Source: Solirubrobacterales bacterium
Lineage (GTDB): Bacteria > Actinomycetota > Thermoleophilia > Solirubrobacterales > Solirubrobacteraceae
Reading direction: 5' to 3'
DNA: 34,862 bases
Assembly (NCBI GenBank): GCA_003244205.1
Contig: QHBW01000097.1
Location: 1 to 34,862 of the forward strand
Of this stretch, positions 14,810 to 26,664 are shown one piece after another. The number at the start of each line of letters is the position of its first letter. Within the stretch, counting starts at the first letter, position 1. Made by a program: the position numbers and the translations under genes. Below the pieces are notes generated by a model that saw nothing but the letters and a program-made list of their open reading frames with translations, searched no databases and was not told the DNA's origin.

Positions 14810-14907
14810 CCCTTCGTTCGGCGGCCGATCGACCCCTGGGTTGAGCCTGTCGGGTGGGCGCGCTAGGTTGTTGGCATCGCCGCAGCCGACAAGGAGGATG
14901 CCGCCCG

Positions 14908-15084
14908 ATGGCCAATCACCTGACGCCCACTGAGCTCGCCCGCGAGGCCGGACTTGACCGCGAGCAGGTCATCGCCAAGTGTTGCGAGTTGGGCGTCCCG
15001 ATCTTCCAGGGTCGGATCGATAAGACCCTCTTTCTCAGCAGTCTGCGCGCCGCCGAGACCCAGCAGGTCTCCCTCCAGGCATAG
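14908..15084 (+). CDS. 58-residue protein, possible IF2-N/helix-turn-helix-like domain
   Basis: ATG 14908 follows AAGGAGG at 14891-14897. The product reads L-T-P-T-E-L-A-R-E-A-G-L-D-R-E-Q-V-I-A-K-C-C-E-L-G-V-P, then G-R-I-D-K-T-L-F-L-S-S-L-R. Helix, turn, helix and the phrase about a position or identity (E-L-G-V-P-I) resemble the small N-terminal domain of IF-2 or MerR-type helix-turn-helix folds, so nucleic-acid binding is a guess. It sits 80 bases before the acyl-CoA synthetase on the same strand. The ribosome site and codon use make it a real gene; the function is unknown. Confidence 0.7.
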   Translation: MANHLTPTELAREAGLDREQVIAKCCELGVPIFQGRIDKTLFLSSLRAAETQQVSLQA

Positions 15085-15163
15085 GTCAACACCCGGCGCG
15101 CCTCGCCACACTCAGACGCAAGCCCCTAGAATCGCCGCCTCAACCACCTCGAGGGAGGTACGG

Positions 15164-16969
15164 ATGGAGGCCACGACCGCTGCCGGCGCTGACGTCGGGT
15201 CGGGCTCGAAGACGATCGCCGACCTGATCTTGCGCGCGTCGGAGCGCTACAGCGAGCGCCCGGCGATCCGCTACAAGCGCGACGGCAGCTGGGAGGACGT
15301 CAGCTACCCCGGGCTGGCGAAGGTCGTGCGCGAGCTGGCGCTCGGCCTGCTCGCGGTCGGCATCGAGGCTGGCGATCGCGTCTGCATCCTCGCCAATACA
15401 CGCCCGCAGTGGAGCTACGCGGACTTCGCCATCACCTCGGCGGGCGGCGTGGTCGTTCCCATCTACCAAACGAACTCGCCGGACGAATGCGCATGGGTGG
15501 CCGGTAATTCGGGCGCGCGTGCTGTGGTCTGCGAGGACGCCTCCCAACTGGCAAAGATAGTCGCGGTGCGCGACCGGCTCCCGGAGCTGCGCACACTGAT
15601 CGTGATGGATCCTGGGGAGGACACCTCGGAGGCGATCTCGCTCGACGATCTGCAACGGCGCGGTCGCGAAGCCGGGCTCGAGGATGAGCTCGGGGCGCGC
15701 ATCGCTGGCGTCGGTCCAGGGGACCCATACACGTTCATCTACACGTCGGGTACCACGGGGCCACCAAAGGGCTGCGTGCTCACCCACGGCAACTACCGCG
15801 AGACACTCAACATGTGCGAGGGGATCGGGGTGGTGCGCGGCGAGGAGACCACCTATCTCTACCTTCCCCTGGCGCACTCTTTCGCGCTGCTGATCCAGCT
15901 ACTCACGTTCGACATGGGAGGGGTGCTCGCCTACTGGGGCGGTGACGCCAAGCAGATCGTTCCCGAGCTGACCGAGGTCAAGCCCGGCTACTTCCCGTCG
16001 GTGCCTCGCATCTTCGAGAAGATCTACACGCTGGCGACCTCCGCGGTGCCCGCCGAGGAGCGCGAGCGCTTCGACCAGGCAATCGAGCTGGGCTTCGACG
16101 TGCGCCGCCGCCAGGCAAAAGGCGAGCCCGTGCCTGAGGAGATCCAGCGGAGCTTCGAGGAGGCCGACGAGCGGATCTTCGCCAAGGTGCGCGGCCTGTT
16201 CGGTGGCAACGTGCGCCAGGCCGTAACCGGAGCGGCCCCGATCGCCCCCGAGATCCTGCGCTTCTTCTACGCCTGCGGTGTTCCCGTGCTCGAGGGTTTC
16301 GGCATGACCGAGACCTCGACGGTATCGACGTACTCCACTCCGGAGAACTTCAAGTTCGGGACGGTCGGCAGAGCACTGCCGGGCGTGGAGATCAAGATCG
16401 CCGACGACGGCGAGGTCCTGCTCAAGGGCGCCAACATCTTCCAGGGCTACTACGGCGACGCCGAGAAGACATTCGGGACGATCGAAGACGGGTGGCTTCA
16501 CACCGGCGACCTCGGCTCGCTCGACGAGGACGGCTACCTGTCGATCACCGGTCGCAAGAAGGACATCATCATCACCGCCGGTGGCAAGAACCTCACGCCC
16601 GCCAATATCGAGAACGACATGAAGCAGTCGCGGTGGGTGTCCCAGGCCGTGATGTACGGCGATCGCCGTCCCTACCCGGTGATGCTGATCACGCTCGATG
16701 AGGAGGAGATCGTGCCCTGGGCCCAAGAGCGTGACAAGCCGACAGAGATCGCGGCATTGCGCAACGATCCCGACGTCCGTGCGCTGATCCAGGCTGAGCT
16801 GGACCGCGCCAACGCCAACTACGCCCAGGTCGAACAGGTCAAGAAGTTGGCGATCCTCGATCACGACCTCTCCCAGGAGACCGGCGAGCTGACGCCCACG
16901 CTTAAGGTCAAGCGCAACGTGGTCAACGAGAAGTATTCAGAGCTGTTCGACGCGCTGTATGGGTCGTAG
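15164..16969 (+). CDS. long-chain fatty-acid--CoA ligase (AMP-forming)
   Basis: A 601-residue AMP-binding enzyme. The P-loop-like motif Y-T-S-G-T-T-G-P-P-K-G is at residues 193-203. G-F-G-M-T-E-T-S, the adenine-side motif, lies near 382. W-L-H-T-G-D-L-G is around 444-451, and the hinge G-R-K-K-D-I-I-I with the C-terminal lysine region follows. It activates fatty acids with ATP and CoA, feeding beta-oxidation or lipid synthesis; the large insert around residues 290-350 is typical of long-chain (FadD15-like) members. ATG 15164 is preceded by GAGGGAGG. The frame is open to 14954, but that part overlaps the small upstream gene and is not similar. It is convergent with the patatin gene, so two lipid enzymes are neighbours. 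Confidence 0.94.
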   Translation: MEATTAAGADVGSGSKTIADLILRASERYSERPAIRYKRDGSWEDVSYPGLAKVVRELALGLLAVGIEAGDRVCILANTRPQWSYADFAITSAGGVVVPIYQTNSPDECAWVAGNSGARAVVCEDASQLAKIVAVRDRLPELRTLIVMDPGEDTSEAISLDDLQRRGREAGLEDELGARIAGVGPGDPYTFIYTSGTTGPPKGCVLTHGNYRETLNMCEGIGVVRGEETTYLYLPLAHSFALLIQLLTFDMGGVLAYWGGDAKQIVPELTEVKPGYFPSVPRIFEKIYTLATSAVPAEERERFDQAIELGFDVRRRQAKGEPVPEEIQRSFEEADERIFAKVRGLFGGNVRQAVTGAAPIAPEILRFFYACGVPVLEGFGMTETSTVSTYSTPENFKFGTVGRALPGVEIKIADDGEVLLKGANIFQGYYGDAEKTFGTIEDGWLHTGDLGSLDEDGYLSITGRKKDIIITAGGKNLTPANIENDMKQSRWVSQAVMYGDRRPYPVMLITLDEEEIVPWAQERDKPTEIAALRNDPDVRALIQAELDRANANYAQVEQVKKLAILDHDLSQETGELTPTLKVKRNVVNEKYSELFDALYGS

Positions 16970-17006
16970 CGGCGCTTGACGCTACGAGCTCACGACCACG
17001 GGCCGC

Positions 17007-18281
17007 TCAGCTCTCGGAAGCGCTCTGGCGCAGCAGCGTGCCTGTCGTCTGCTCGAGGATCTTGCGCCACGCGGCGGTGCGCTCGGGCTCGTCGTCGAAG
17101 TGCTTGACGACCTTGCGCACGCGCGTGGCCGAGATCTCGATCCCGTGGCGGGCGCTGATCTCGGCGAACTGCTTGTAACCGCTGGCTAGCTTGACCGTGA
17201 CGGTCTCGAAGCCGTGACGGGCGATGTCCACGCGGGAGGAGAAGTTCATCGCGTTGGTCTGGAACATCAGCTCGTCGTTGGGGTCGGGCTCGATCAGGAT
17301 GATGTCTACGCCGGGATAGCGCGACTCCCACTCGCGTGCGACCTCGTGCAGGCGCTGATAGGCCAGCAGCTTGAAGGTCTGATAGCCGATCTGCGGGAAG
17401 CCCATGTCCGACACGCGCCGCAGGCGCGAACCGAAGAGCGTGTTGACACGCTTGGAGAAGTCGTTGACGAAGGGCACGAGCGGGTTGACCACGACGATGA
17501 ACTTCGCTCCCGCCTCCACGGCGATGTCGACGTTGGTGGTAGAGACGATGCCGCCGTCGATCAGCTCGCGGTCCTTCACCCGGACGGGCTTGTAGACCAT
17601 CGGCAGCGCGGTCGAGGCCCGGACAGCGGTTGAGATTGGGACGTCGTCCCAGTCGTTGGCGCCGAAGACGATTCGTTCGCAGGTGTCGAGGTCGGTCGCG
17701 GCGAGATAAAGCTCGGCCTCCAACAGGCGGAAGTCGTCAGTGCGATCGGGATCGGAGAGCACGGCATGCACGTAGTCCTCGATGCCAGAGCCCGTGTAGA
17801 CGCCCGACGGCAGAGCCTCGGCGAGCCCGAAGACGATGTCCATCGCCGATATCTGCCCGAGCTGACCGGCGAGGTTGCGCAGTAGGCCCGCGAGGCGCAG
17901 CGGGAGCTGGACCGCCTTGGTGGCGTACTCGGCAAGGTTGGGGCGCAGCAGGGTGCCGACGTCGATGTCCCGGAAGGGCGTGGGCACCTGCTGGTTGACC
18001 ACGCGCATCATCTCCTCGGGCGTGACGCCGTTGGCGGCAAGCGAGGCCACGAAGGCTCCGGCGCTGGTCCCGACGTAGATGTCGAACTGGTTGATGGTGC
18101 GATTGACGGAGAGCAGATCGAGCGCCCGCAGAGCGCCGATCTCGTAGACCCCGCCGGTGAAGCCGCCGCCGCCGAGCACCAGCGCCGTCTTAGAGCGGCG
18201 GGGCCGGCGGACGCGTCCGGCGGCGGATGCCCTGCCCCCACGAGCCCGCGACCCTGTGTCGAGCTTGACGACATTGCCCAT
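17007..18281 (-). CDS. patatin-like phospholipase
   Basis: A 424-residue patatin-family acyl hydrolase. The oxyanion loop G-G-G-G-F-T-G-G is at residues 37-44. The nucleophile elbow G-T-S-A-G is at 71-75 with Ser73, and the second member of the dyad, Asp242, lies in I-D-G-G. All are intact. The C-terminal ~130 residues are an added helical region. The first 30 residues are Arg-rich and without a signal peptide, so the enzyme is probably cytoplasmic or membrane-associated. Such enzymes release fatty acids from phospholipids or neutral lipids. ATG 18281 is chosen; TTG 18287 adds two residues. It is divergent from the D,D-carboxypeptidase and convergent with the acyl-CoA ligase, which could use the fatty acids it releases. 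Confidence 0.93.
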   Translation of the reverse strand: MGNVVKLDTGSRARGGRASAAGRVRRPRRSKTALVLGGGGFTGGVYEIGALRALDLLSVNRTINQFDIYVGTSAGAFVASLAANGVTPEEMMRVVNQQVPTPFRDIDVGTLLRPNLAEYATKAVQLPLRLAGLLRNLAGQLGQISAMDIVFGLAEALPSGVYTGSGIEDYVHAVLSDPDRTDDFRLLEAELYLAATDLDTCERIVFGANDWDDVPISTAVRASTALPMVYKPVRVKDRELIDGGIVSTTNVDIAVEAGAKFIVVVNPLVPFVNDFSKRVNTLFGSRLRRVSDMGFPQIGYQTFKLLAYQRLHEVAREWESRYPGVDIILIEPDPNDELMFQTNAMNFSSRVDIARHGFETVTVKLASGYKQFAEISARHGIEISATRVRKVVKHFDDEPERTAAWRKILEQTTGTLLRQSASES

Positions 18282-18445
18282 CGCCAAGAGTGTACGCCGC
18301 CGTTCACGTTAGGTGACGCCTGCGTCACCATCTGCACGACGATGACCGGCACAGATCCCCGGAAAATGGCGCTTCAGCCGCCAGAGGCTGTCGAAGCGAC
18401 TGAAAGAGACCTGGCGAGCGAACCATCGCGGTCTGCCAGGATTTG

Positions 18446-19684
18446 ATGCTCTCGATGCGCCGATCCGTCGTCTTTGTCCTCCTGGCCGGGCTCGCGCTCG
18501 CGCCAGCAGCAGCAGCCGGGCGGTCCCTCGACCAGCGCCTGGCGCGCGAGCTCGCGCGCGGTGGCGGTGCGTCGAGCGGCTATGCCGTCGATCTGACCAC
18601 GGGATCTGTGCTGCTCTCGGTGCGCCCCGATGTGACCCGTCCCCCCGCCTCCGTCGAGAAGCTGTACACGAGCGCGACGGCCTTGGAGCGCTTTGGGCCC
18701 GCAGGTCGCCTGAAGACCCAGGTCTCCGCCGCCGCGGGCGGCGTCAACGGCGGCGTGGTGCAGGGCGATCTCTACCTGCGCGGCGACGGCGATCCGACGT
18801 TCGGAGCGGCCTCCTTCGACCACCAGGCCTATGGGATGGGCGCCACGATCGAGGCCCTCGCTAGCCAGCTCGCCACCGCGGGGATCACGCGGGTCGGCGG
18901 GCGCGTGATCGGCGACGAGAGCTTCTTGGACTCCCGTCGAGGGGAGCCGTCCTCCGGCTACGCGATCGACCCCTTCCTCACCGGCGAGCTCAGCGGGCTC
19001 GCTTTCGACCGCGGCTTCGCCAACGTCGCCGGAAGCATGCTGCAGCGCGATCCGCCGCTGGTCGCTGCCAATGCGCTGCGCAACGCGCTCACGCGACGGG
19101 GCGTCGCGGTGGTCGGGCGCGCCACGGTTGGCATCACGCCAACGGCGGCGATTCCGCTCGCGGGCGTGTCCTCACCCCCGATCGCGCGGTTGGTCTCGTT
19201 GATGGACACGCCGTCGGACAACTTCATCGCCGAGATGCTGATCAAGGACCTCGGTGCGCGCTTCGGCGGCGCGGGCACCACGGCGGCCGGCGCACGCGTG
19301 ATTCGCAGCGGCGCAAGGCGGTTTGGCGCCCGCCCGCAGGTGGTCGACGGCTCAGGCCTTTCGCGCTCGGACCACAGCTCAGCGCGGATGCTCGTCCAGC
19401 TGCTTGCCGGGGTGCAGAACGAGTCGATCGGCTCGTTCCTGCGGTCGGCGCTGCCGCTCGCCGGCCGCAGCGGGACGCTGGCCAGCCGGATGCGGGGCAC
19501 GCCGGCTGACGGCCGCTGTCAGGCCAAGACGGGGACGTTGAGCGACGTCTCCAGCCTCGCCGGCTACTGCCGTACCCCTGCCGGACACGATGTCGCGTTC
19601 GCGCTGCTCTACGACTCCGTCAACGTCGACAGCGCGCACTCCTCCCAGGACCTCATCGCGGCGGACCTGGCCCGGCTTGGCTGA
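18446..19684 (+). CDS. dacB: D-alanyl-D-alanine carboxypeptidase, PBP4/DacB type (peptidase S13)
   Basis: A 412-residue secreted or membrane-bound penicillin-binding protein. An N-terminal signal peptide (R-R-S-V-V-F-V-L-L-A-G-L-A-L-A-P-A-A-A-A) precedes the mature enzyme. The three catalytic motifs are present: S69-V-E-K72, S257-D-N259 and K361-T-G363. The long gap between the first two, with its extra domain (G-D-L-Y-L-R-G-D-G-D-P), is typical of family S13. It trims D-Ala from peptidoglycan side chains or cleaves cross-links outside the membrane. ATG 18446 is used; TTG 18443 would add one residue. Its stop lies four bases from the ligA stop on the other strand, with a small TGA-TCA palindrome between. 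Confidence 0.92.
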   Translation: MLSMRRSVVFVLLAGLALAPAAAAGRSLDQRLARELARGGGASSGYAVDLTTGSVLLSVRPDVTRPPASVEKLYTSATALERFGPAGRLKTQVSAAAGGVNGGVVQGDLYLRGDGDPTFGAASFDHQAYGMGATIEALASQLATAGITRVGGRVIGDESFLDSRRGEPSSGYAIDPFLTGELSGLAFDRGFANVAGSMLQRDPPLVAANALRNALTRRGVAVVGRATVGITPTAAIPLAGVSSPPIARLVSLMDTPSDNFIAEMLIKDLGARFGGAGTTAAGARVIRSGARRFGARPQVVDGSGLSRSDHSSARMLVQLLAGVQNESIGSFLRSALPLAGRSGTLASRMRGTPADGRCQAKTGTLSDVSSLAGYCRTPAGHDVAFALLYDSVNVDSAHSSQDLIAADLARLG

Positions 19685-19688
19685 GGCG

Positions 19689-22561
<2,873 letters not shown>

Positions 22562-22673
22562 CGACGCCTCGATGGTAGAGCGCCAGGAACGGCGGGTGTG
22601 GCGAATTACCTACCGCCGGGGGTCGGTTTTCGCCAACACCCCAGCCCCAAGCCCCGAGCTCCGACGGCCAGCG

Positions 22674-23423
22674 CTACCACCCGATCTCCGGCCCGTACCG
22701 CACACCGGCCAGCGCCAGGCCGTGCGCCGGCGCCGTCGCACCCGCCGCCGAGCGCGGCGCGCCGTTGAGCAGCGCGACGAAGTCCGACACCGCACGCCGC
22801 CCCCCTGCGACCTCGAGCATCGTCCCCACGAGCACGCGGTTCATCGTCCGCATGAAGCTGTCGGCCCCGATCCAGAACTCGAGCAGCTGCGCGCCCGGCG
22901 CTCCCGCGCGCTCCCAGCGCGCATCGAGCACGTGTCGGTGAAAGTGCGTGTGATGGCTCTCCGACGGCGTGAACGCGCTGAAGTCGTGGATCCCCCGCAA
23001 CGCGTCCGCGCACTCACAGAGTGCGGCGAAGTCGAGCGCGTGGGGCCACCACAGCGCGCGTCCCGCCTCGATCGCGCTGCGTGCCGGGCGCCCCAGCACG
23101 CGATAGCAGTACGTCCGGCTCAAGGCGTCCCGGCGCGCATCGAAGCCCTCGGGCCCGGCCTCGCACGCGAGCACGGCGACATCACGAGGGAGCAGCGCGT
23201 TGAGCGAGGCCACGCGCGCGGCGGGCCCGACGTAGGACGCCACCTGCCCCCAGGCGTGCACGCCGCGATCCGTCCGCCCGGCGACGCTCAGCGTCACCGG
23301 CTCGCGCAGCACGACCCCGAGCGCGTCCTCCAAGGCGATCTGCACGGTGCGCCAGCCGGGCTGGCGCGCCCAGCCGTGGAAAGCGCCCCCGTCGTACTCG
23401 ATCAGCAGCCGTGAAACCGCCAT
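22674..23423 (-). CDS. truA: tRNA pseudouridine(38-40) synthase
   Basis: A 249-residue TruA. The catalytic aspartate D52 lies in A-G-R-T-D-R-G-V-H-A, with the usual opening L-L-I-E-Y-D-G-G-A-F-H-G-W and the later F-D-A-R-R-D-A-L-S-R-T-Y-C-Y-R. It converts uridines 38-40 of the tRNA anticodon arm to pseudouridine. ATG 23423 is where similarity starts; the ribosome site is weak. It follows rplQ by 46 bases, the order seen in many bacteria, and is probably read through from the ribosomal operon. Confidence 0.95.
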   Translation of the reverse strand: MAVSRLLIEYDGGAFHGWARQPGWRTVQIALEDALGVVLREPVTLSVAGRTDRGVHAWGQVASYVGPAARVASLNALLPRDVAVLACEAGPEGFDARRDALSRTYCYRVLGRPARSAIEAGRALWWPHALDFAALCECADALRGIHDFSAFTPSESHHTHFHRHVLDARWERAGAPGAQLLEFWIGADSFMRTMNRVLVGTMLEVAGGRRAVSDFVALLNGAPRSAAGATAPAHGLALAGVRYGPEIGW

Positions 23424-23469
23424 CAGCGGCCGCCAGCTCGCGGCGAGCCCGCGGCCACCGGCAGCTCCG

Positions 23470-23835
23470 TCAGACCAGCTCGAGGAAGACCATCTCGCTG
23501 CGGTCCGAGCGGCGCGGACCGAGCTTGAGGATGCGCGTGTAGCCTCCCGGGCGCTCCGCGTAGCGCGGCGCGACCTCCTCGAAGAGCTTGTGCACGATCG
23601 CCTTGCGGTCGTTGCCGTGACCGGCGAGCGCGGCATAGGCCTGACGACGCGCGTGCAGATCGCCGCGCTTGGCGAGCGTGATCAGCTTCTCGAGCTCGGG
23701 CTTGGCCGCCTTCGCCTTGGCCTCGGTGGTCTTGATGCGCTCGTGATCGATCACCTCCTTGCAGAGGTTGGCGATCAGCGCCTTGCGGTGGGCGGAGTCG
23801 CGAGAGAGCTTGTGGCGGAGCTTCTGGTGGCGCAT
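23470..23835 (-). CDS. rplQ: 50S ribosomal protein L17
   Basis: A 121-residue L17: [20 protein letters not shown], then [16 protein letters not shown], and the C-terminal [15 protein letters not shown]. It binds 23S rRNA near the tunnel exit of the large subunit. The length is normal, without the alanine-rich tail of some actinobacteria. It follows rpoA by 41 bases. Confidence 0.97.
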   Translation of the reverse strand: MRHQKLRHKLSRDSAHRKALIANLCKEVIDHERIKTTEAKAKAAKPELEKLITLAKRGDLHARRQAYAALAGHGNDRKAIVHKLFEEVAPRYAERPGGYTRILKLGPRRSDRSEMVFLELV

Positions 23836-23876
23836 GGTCTGGCGAGATCGTAGTCGGCTCGGGCGGGCCGAGAGCG

Positions 23877-24854
23877 TCAGTCCGCCCGCAGTGCGAGCCC
23901 CCGACCGGCAAGCGTCTCGATGACCTCGTCGATGGACTTCTTGCCGAAGTTGGGAATCGCGTTGAGCTCGGACTCGCTCTTTGCGATCAGGTCGCCGACG
24001 GTCTGGATGCCAGCCCGCTTGAGGCAGTTGTAGGAACGCACCCCGAGCTCGAGTTCCTCGATCAGGATGTCGTCCATCGCGCTGCCCGCGCGCGGAGCGC
24101 TGCCGGTCAGCGCCGAAGAGCTGCCAGCGCCGTCGAGGGCTCCAGCGGGGCCGGCACGCAGCTCCTCGATGCGATCGGCGTCGGTGAAGATCGACAGCGA
24201 GGAGATCAGGATCTCCGCCGCCTCACGCAGCGCCGCCTGGGGCTCGAGCGAGCCATCGGTCTCGATGTCGAGCGCGAGCTTGTCGTAGTCGGTGCGCTGG
24301 CCGACGCGGGCGCCCTCGACCGCATAGGCCACGCGGCGGACCGGCGAGAAGATCGAGTCGATCGGGATCACGCCGATCGGCTGGTCTGCGGACTTGTTCT
24401 CCTCGGCGGGGCGATAGCCACGCCCACGGCCGATCGTGAGGTAGAGCTCGAGCTTGGTCTTACGCTCCAGCGTGGCGATGTGCGCCCCGGGGTTGAGGAT
24501 CTCGACGCCGGAGGGTAGGTCGATGTCGCTGGCGGTGATATCGCCGGGGCCCGTGACCACCAGGGGCGCCTCGATCTCGGTGGCATCGGAGTGCATCCGG
24601 CAGACGATGCCCTTGAGGTTGAGCACGACGTCGGTGACGTCCTCCTTGACGCCCTTGACTGTGGAGAACTCGTGGGCGACGCCCTCGATGCGCACGCTGG
24701 TCACAGCGGCACCCGCCAGCGAAGAGAGGAGCACGCGGCGCAGGGAGTTGCCGAAGGTGTAGCCGAAACCCCGGTCGAGGGGCTCGATCACGAACGAGCC
24801 GCGGTTGGAATCGATCGTCTCTGAGGTGATCCGGGGAACTTGGAAGTCAAGCAT
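23877..24854 (-). CDS. rpoA: RNA polymerase alpha subunit
   Basis: A 325-residue alpha subunit. The assembly domain (residues 1-~235) has [24 protein letters not shown]. An Ala/Gly/Ser linker ([11 protein letters not shown]) joins the C-terminal domain ([18 protein letters not shown]), which contacts promoter DNA and activators. ATG 24854 has an AGGA site; the frame upstream is open but not similar. A 100-base gap with a strong hairpin separates it from rpsD. Confidence 0.97.
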   Translation of the reverse strand: MLDFQVPRITSETIDSNRGSFVIEPLDRGFGYTFGNSLRRVLLSSLAGAAVTSVRIEGVAHEFSTVKGVKEDVTDVVLNLKGIVCRMHSDATEIEAPLVVTGPGDITASDIDLPSGVEILNPGAHIATLERKTKLELYLTIGRGRGYRPAEENKSADQPIGVIPIDSIFSPVRRVAYAVEGARVGQRTDYDKLALDIETDGSLEPQAALREAAEILISSLSIFTDADRIEELRAGPAGALDGAGSSSALTGSAPRAGSAMDDILIEELELGVRSYNCLKRAGIQTVGDLIAKSESELNAIPNFGKKSIDEVIETLAGRGLALRAD

Positions 24855-24882
24855 CGGGGTCCTGTCGTCGTCTGGTGTTGGC

Positions 24883-24906
24883 GCGCCCCGTTTCAGACCG
24901 GGGCGC
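24883..24906 (-). promoter_or_regulatory. hairpin in the rpsD-rpoA gap
   Basis: GCGCCCCG and CGGGGCGC form eight perfect pairs around the loop TTTCAGAC (plus-strand reading), in the only sizeable gap among the alpha-operon genes. It could slow or partly stop transcription, or be a protein site; S4 regulates this operon in some bacteria, but nothing here proves that. No T-run follows. Confidence 0.4.
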
Positions 24907-24954
24907 GGCCCTGGCGCGCCTGTCGCCTGACGGCGGCTGGCGCGATCCCTCCCT

Positions 24955-25575
24955 CTACTTCGAGTACAGCTCGACGATGAGCTGCTCCTGCACCGGAGCG
25001 GCGATCTCTCGCCGCTCGGGCCGGCGCAGCACCTTCGCCGTGAGCGCGTCGTGGTCAGCCTGCAGCCAGGCTGGGATCTGGCCGGTGAGCTCGGTCGCCT
25101 CGCGGATGACACCGTCGGCACCGGTCTTGGCCTTGATCGCGATGATGTCGCCGTCGCGCACCTGATAGCTGGGAATGTCTACGCGGCGTCCGTTGACCGT
25201 CCAGTGACCGTGACCGACCAGCTGGCGCGCCTGGCGCCGCGAGGCCGCAAAACCGAGGCGGACGAGCACGTTGTCGAGCCGGCACTCGAGCATGCGCAGC
25301 AGGTTCTCGCCGGTGATGCCCGGCTGGCGGCTGGCCTTCGCGTAGTAGATGCGGAACTGCTTCTCCTGGACACCGTAGTAGCGGCGGGCCTTCTGCTTCT
25401 CGCGCAACTGCACGCGGTACTCGCTCTGCTTCTGGCGGCCGCGGCCGTGCTCGCCAGGCGGATAGGAGCGGCGCTCGACGCCGCACTTGTCGGTCAAACA
25501 GCGCTCTCCCTTGAGGAACAGCTTCTGTCCCTCGCGGCGGCACTGCTTGCACTGGGGGGAATGATCTCTGGCCAT
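24955..25575 (-). CDS. rpsD: 30S ribosomal protein S4, zinc-binding form
   Basis: A 206-residue S4 with the zinc-binding (C+) N-terminus: C9, C12, C26 and C31. The S4 RNA-binding domain is clear at [21 protein letters not shown] (~100-120). S4 starts 30S assembly on 16S rRNA and represses ribosomal genes in several bacteria. AGGAC lies just before ATG 25575. It follows rpsK by 15 bases. Confidence 0.97.
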   Translation of the reverse strand: MARDHSPQCKQCRREGQKLFLKGERCLTDKCGVERRSYPPGEHGRGRQKQSEYRVQLREKQKARRYYGVQEKQFRIYYAKASRQPGITGENLLRMLECRLDNVLVRLGFAASRRQARQLVGHGHWTVNGRRVDIPSYQVRDGDIIAIKAKTGADGVIREATELTGQIPAWLQADHDALTAKVLRRPERREIAAPVQEQLIVELYSK

Positions 25576-25590
25576 GTCCTGGGCGCGCCC

Positions 25591-25986
25591 CTAGACGCGG
25601 CGCCGCTTGCGCGGGCGGCAGCCGTTGTGGGCCTGTGGGGTGACGTCGCGTACGCCGGTGACCTCGAGCCCGGCCGCCTGCAGCGAGCGGATCGCGGTAT
25701 CGCGCCCCGACCCGGGGCCCTTGACGTAGACCTCCACCTTCTGCAGCCCCTGCTCGATGCCCTTGCGCGCGGCGGCGTCAGCGGTCACCTGGGCGGCGAA
25801 CGGGGTCGACTTGCGCGAGCCCTTGAACCCGGCCCCGCCGGCGGACTCCCACGCGATCACGTTGCCCTCCCGATCGCTGAGCGAGACGATCGTGTTGTTA
25901 AACGACGTCTTGATGTGAGCTTGGCCGATCGGAATGTTCTTGCGCGGCTTGCGACGGCCACGCTGCGGACGCTTGGGGGCTGGCAT
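25591..25986 (-). CDS. rpsK: 30S ribosomal protein S11
   Basis: A 131-residue S11: [19 protein letters not shown], the core K-S-T-P-F-A-A-Q-V, and the C-terminal [12 protein letters not shown]. It shapes the mRNA exit channel of the 30S platform. There is no ribosome site before ATG 25986; instead a small stem (AGCGC/GCGCT, minus strand) lies in the 22-base gap after rpsM, so coupling to rpsM translation is likely. Confidence 0.97.
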   Translation of the reverse strand: MPAPKRPQRGRRKPRKNIPIGQAHIKTSFNNTIVSLSDREGNVIAWESAGGAGFKGSRKSTPFAAQVTADAAARKGIEQGLQKVEVYVKGPGSGRDTAIRSLQAAGLEVTGVRDVTPQAHNGCRPRKRRRV

Positions 25987-26008
25987 GAGCGGAGCGAGCG
26001 CGAAGGCG

Positions 26009-26389
26009 CTACTTCTTCGTCGCCTTCTTCTTGCCGGCGATCTGCATGCGGCGCGGGCCCTTGCGGGTGCGAGCGTTGGTCTTGGTGCGTTGTCCGCGGA
26101 CGGGCAGGCCGCGACGGTGACGCAAGCCGCGGTAGCAGCCGATCTCCTGCAGGCGCTTGATGCTCTGGGAACGCTCGCGGCGCAGATCGCCTTCGACGAT
26201 CAGCGCATCGATTGCCTCGCGCAGCTTGACAACCTCGTCGTCGGTGAGGTCGCGAACGTAGGTGTCGCGGTCGATGCCGACGTCGTCGAGGAGCCCGTTG
26301 GACGTCGAGCGCCCAACGCCGTAGACGTACGTCAGCCCGACCTCGACCCGCTTGTTGAGCGGGATGTTGACCCCGGCGATGCGCGCCAT
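26009..26389 (-). CDS. rpsM: 30S ribosomal protein S13
   Basis: A 126-residue S13: [39 protein letters not shown] in pieces, and a lysine-rich end. It contacts the large subunit and P-site tRNA. ATG 26389 lies 11 bases after the rpmJ stop. The frame upstream reads through rpmJ and is not similar. Confidence 0.97.
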   Translation of the reverse strand: MARIAGVNIPLNKRVEVGLTYVYGVGRSTSNGLLDDVGIDRDTYVRDLTDDEVVKLREAIDALIVEGDLRRERSQSIKRLQEIGCYRGLRHRRGLPVRGQRTKTNARTRKGPRRMQIAGKKKATKK

Positions 26390-26400
26390 CCTCTGTTCCC

Positions 26401-26514
26401 TCAGCCCTGTCGCTGCTTGTGGCGCGGATTTGAGCAGATCACGAGGACCGCGCCATTGCGACGGATGATCTTGCACTTCTCGCACATCGGCTTGACCGAC
26501 GGTCGTACCTTCAT
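26401..26514 (-). CDS. rpmJ: 50S ribosomal protein L36, zinc-binding form
   Basis: A 37-residue L36: [15 protein letters not shown], with the zinc ligands C11, C14, C27 and H32 all present. AAAGGACC precedes ATG 26514 at good spacing. It is the first gene after the 150-base gap where infA would be expected. Confidence 0.97.
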   Translation of the reverse strand: MKVRPSVKPMCEKCKIIRRNGAVLVICSNPRHKQRQG

Positions 26515-26664
26515 GGGTCCTTTCGGGCTCGGTCCAGACGACGAGGCTCTGGCTGCCGGTACGGCAGCCGCTACCTCTCGCGGATGACTGTCGCACCCCG
26601 ATCGGCACTGGGCGCGACGGGCCATCCTAGCAGCGGGTGTCGTACGCGCGCGGCCAGATCGAGC
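26515..26664 (-). other. map-rpmJ gap lacking infA, with a perfect hairpin
   Basis: The 150 bases between the map stop and the rpmJ start are too short for infA (about 219 bases), and no IF-1-like peptide is found in any frame. GGCTGCCG (26551-26558), loop GTA, and CGGCAGCC (26562-26569) form an eight-pair hairpin. It may be a leader or attenuator for the alpha operon. Confidence 0.6.

Noticed and set aside
25051..26160. Plus-strand 369-codon frame opposite rpsD, rpsK and rpsM
   Set aside because: Shadow of three certain ribosomal genes.
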